Below are positions 61,485 to 64,000 of a stretch of DNA of 64,000 nucleotides, in pieces (within the stretch, counting starts at the first letter, position 1; each line of letters opens with the position of its first letter). A program made the position numbers and the translations under genes. This DNA is from Lanius collurio (taxonomy: Eukaryota > Chordata > Aves > Passeriformes > Laniidae), in NCBI GenBank assembly GCA_020086605.1, contig JACBWW010000015.1, forward strand, positions 18,857,387 to 18,921,386, given 5' to 3'. Under the pieces are notes generated by a model. That model saw only the letters and a list, made by a program, of their open reading frames with translations. It had not been told where the DNA came from and searched no databases.

Positions 61485-62108
61485 ACAATCCTGACCTTGT
61501 ACCTGGCTGAACATGAGCCAGGGTGTGCCCAGAAGGCCAAGAAGGCCAACGGCATGCTGGCCTGTATCAGCAATAGTGTGTCCAGCAGGACCAGGGCAGT
61601 GATTGTCCCTCTGTACTCGGCACCAGTGAGGCTACGCATCAGGTGCTGTGTCCCGTTCTAGCCCCTCACTACAAGAAGGATACTGCGGTGCTGGAGCATG
61701 TCCAGAGAAGGGCAACAGAACTGGAGAAGAGTCTGGAGCACAAATCTGATGAGAAGCAGCTGATGGAGCTGTTTATCCAGAAGCAAAGGAAGCTCAGGGG
61801 AGACCTTATCACGCCCTACAACTACCTGAAAGGAGATTGTAGCCAGGTGGAGCTCAGCCTCTTCTCCCAAGTAAAAACAAGACAAAATGAGAAGACATTG
61901 CACCAGAGGGGATCATATTGGATAGTAGGAAAAGTTTCCTCCCCAAAAGGGTAGTGCAGCATTCAAAAAGGATACCCAGGGAAGTAATAGGATTCCCATC
62001 CCCTGAAAGCATTCAAAAAAACATGTAAGTGTGGTGCCTAGGGAGATATTTTCATGGTGGACCTGGCAGTATGGAGGTCTTCTCTAGCCTCAATGATTCT
62101 ATGATTGG
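61485..62108 (+). mobile_element. CR1 LINE, 5'-truncated, adjacent to the CpG island
   Basis: Homology begins at about 61485 in the RT C-terminal region: 'AAGGCCAACGGCATGCTGGC', 'GTCCCTCTGTACTCGGCACC', and 'CTGGAGCATGTCCAGAGAAG' for 'ctggagcgtgtccagagaag'. It continues through 'GGGAGACCTTATCACGCCCT', 'CTACAACTACCTGAAAGGAG' and a decayed 3' UTR, and ends 'TCAATGATTCTATGATTG'. The translated piece 61643-61954 still reads [17 protein letters not shown] and [15 protein letters not shown], typical of CR1 pol. It is not mobile. Confidence 0.92.
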
Positions 62109-64000
62109 GTTGTCTCATCTCTCTTGTATGTAAGACAACTTCTTTCTCGTAACGGTTAATGGCAAATAATTTTCTGGGATCAGAAGACTGGTCAAAAAAA
62201 GGATCTCACCTTTACATAGGAGCTGTGGAAAGACCAAGCAGGCCCTTCTGGTGCACACCAAAGGCAGTCCTTCCCCATGAGGGTAACTCACTGTTGCCAG
62301 GAGGCACCTAGAGCACATCAGCACTGTGAAGGCACCAAGCCTTTGTGCTGATAACAGCAATGTTTTAATCACAGAAGGCCTGAATTCCTGTCAAGGAAAT
62401 CAGTTTGCATCTTAGCAAAACAAAATGTGAGTTTCCTGCTTGGTATGGAAAAAGTTACCAATTATGTTGCTGTCAGTCAAAATTGGAGGTTTTATCTACG
62501 TACAAAGTCAGAGAACTTTCTTCCCAGATATAGCAGAACTAAACTGTAAACTCATGTTGAACGGAAAAGTTACTGGTTTGTGCCTGGGTTTAAATTGCTG
62601 TTTTTAAATGTATCTGTTGATGTGATATGGTTTTTAAATGTATACGTTGATGTTGATATGACAGACATCTTGACCTTTTCTACCTCTCTGTCCACAAGGT
62701 GTGGAGGTTTGTTGCGTGCCCTCACAGCAGACTGACCCAGGCACCTCAGCTGAAAATCCACTTACCTGAGTGGGATGGCCTCAAGAATTGATGTGGCACT
62801 ACTAATTGCCCATGTGCTGTGGCTGGCTGCAGAGTCACATTTGACCTGTTGGTGGATAAAAGAAGCTTTATTTAGTGAACTTGAAAATATGCTCAATTTC
62901 AACTGAATCAAGGCAATGTCTAAAAGTTCTGATGGCAATCCAATTTCATTTCCTAGTAAAAAATGTTCTACAAAACCAGCATGCTTTATGATGGTAAATA
63001 TAAACCAGAAAATGTACTCAGTAACCAAAAACCCACTCCTCGTTGAGGATGGCTTTGGCAAATAATTACTTTAAGATAAAGCTTGGGAAGAAATAAAAAG
63101 TATTTTTTTTTTCAAAGAACAGAGAGCAAGCGAAAATTAATGCTGTATACATAAGGCCATGTTGGTTCCTGTTTTGAAGATGGAACCTTTTTCCACTTAT
63201 ATGGGGGTGAGAGAGGGATAACTCCACTGAAATTAGTAGTCACAATAGTGCAGAAACAGACTGAGGGAAAAATGAGGTTCTTTAAATGCCTACTTGATAG
63301 AAAATGTGTTACTAATGGATGGTAGTAGCTGAAAATGTCACTCTCAGCTTCCTATTTTCACTTTCAAATTTGTCACTAGTGTCCTGATTAAAATTGTACA
63401 GTTCTGTAGCTGAGGTGTGGATTAAGTTAAAATTATTAGGATTAGAAATGGTGCAAAACCAGAACCACCAATCTGATCCTCTTTGAATTTCTATGGAAAG
63501 GAGTTTGGATTTAAATCCCCAGATGTGAACCTGCTTGCATGTTTAATTCTGGGTCAGTAGGAATCTAAATTCCTCATCTGGTTTTGTGTGGGTTTAATCC
63601 TGCAGGAGCATTTGATTGCAGGATTTTGTGGGTTTTATGAATGAAAGTGAGAGAAAGGAGGCGTTTCATGACTGGTGATGAGGATAGTTTCCTATGCAAA
63701 GAGTATGAGGAAATAAAAGACAGTTTCTACACTAGTTTTTATAAATTGTTGAGAATACAAACATGGGAATACAAACATTCCAAAAAAGTAGAATAAAGAA
63801 CGTTTCTGCAAAGTGTCAGTACAATGGAACTTGATTTTTGGTTGGTTTTAGGCATTATTACAATGAACATGATTAATATTGACAACAGAAGTCAGAGTTT
63901 TGAGGGTCGCCTGCTATAGCTGTCACCATTCAAGTCTAAACAAAATATCAACATAAAGTAATTTCAATTCTGTTACTTTACCTAAGACCAGGATTTGGCC
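62109..64000. other. Non-coding stretch, no gene recognised
   Basis: AT-rich sequence with short open frames only (99 codons at 62762-63061 minus, without motif). An imperfect 30-bp tandem duplication lies at 62601-62661. No exon that could belong to the CpG-island gene is recognisable. Confidence 0.55.
62601..62661. repeat. Imperfect 30-bp tandem duplication
   Basis: Two adjacent copies, 62601-62630 and 62631-62661, share TTTTTAAATGTAT then GTTGATG and GATATG. They differ by a base change and a 1-bp indel. It is older than the perfect duplication at 15.2 kb. Confidence 0.8.

Noticed and set aside
60749..61510. 253-codon plus-strand frame, longest in the window
   Set aside because: Composition-driven (Arg/Gly/Pro/Ala-rich), overlaps other long frames, and runs to the CR1 boundary. 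No family was recognised.
1..64000. Prokaryotic-type systems (operons, CRISPR, phage islands) or endogenous retrovirus proviruses
   Set aside because: No gene packing, repeat-spacer array, paired LTRs or gag/pol/env-like frames. The only RT homology is CR1.

Overview
This window looks like vertebrate nuclear DNA, most probably from a bird. The evidence is the repeat content. The clear interspersed repeats are CR1 LINE fragments, several with the typical CR1 3' end (tandem ATTCTATG-like octamers). There are also a few old MIR/CORE-type SINE relics. Overall repeat density is low, and an otherwise AT-rich sequence carries one sharp CpG island. There is no bacterial gene packing, operon structure, CRISPR array or phage-like organisation. 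Turtles and crocodilians also carry CR1 and CORE-SINEs, so the avian call is an inference from low repeat density, not a proof.

I found no protein-coding exon that I can name. The longest open frames either lie inside the GC-rich CpG island, where stop codons are rare, or are 60-175 codon chance frames without recognisable motifs. The only frames with a recognisable protein signature are decayed CR1 reverse-transcriptase pieces, for example the FADD motif near 48.65 kb. The window is best read as intergenic or long-intron DNA containing one likely promoter.

Layout. 1-15 kb is AT-rich non-coding DNA with an old CR1 3' fragment at about 3.84-4.05 kb, small microsatellites and TAAT-rich stretches. 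15-21 kb has a perfect 28-bp tandem duplication, a probable ancient CR1 remnant, a paired-octamer non-coding block near 16.9-17.1 kb and a MIR-like SINE at about 20.2 kb. 21-48 kb is mostly featureless, with a clear antisense CR1 at 31.64-31.96 kb, weaker CR1 traces near 24.3 and 29.1 kb, two perfect hairpins and a five-run G tract. 48.5-50.5 kb holds two different CR1 copies head to tail on the + strand. 50.5-60.6 kb is AT-rich DNA with a nearly full-length MIR-like relic at 55.44-55.66 kb, a probable second relic near 57.4-57.55 kb and a C/A-rich simple repeat. 60.61-61.41 kb is a CpG island, the best candidate for a real functional element. A 5'-truncated CR1 ends at about 62.11 kb and begins within roughly 80 bp of the island. 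The remainder, to 64 kb, is AT-rich and without genes.

No novel system is demonstrated. The items most worth checking are the CpG island of unknown gene affiliation, the open frame that runs from it into the adjacent CR1, and the AT-rich blocks that resemble conserved non-coding elements.
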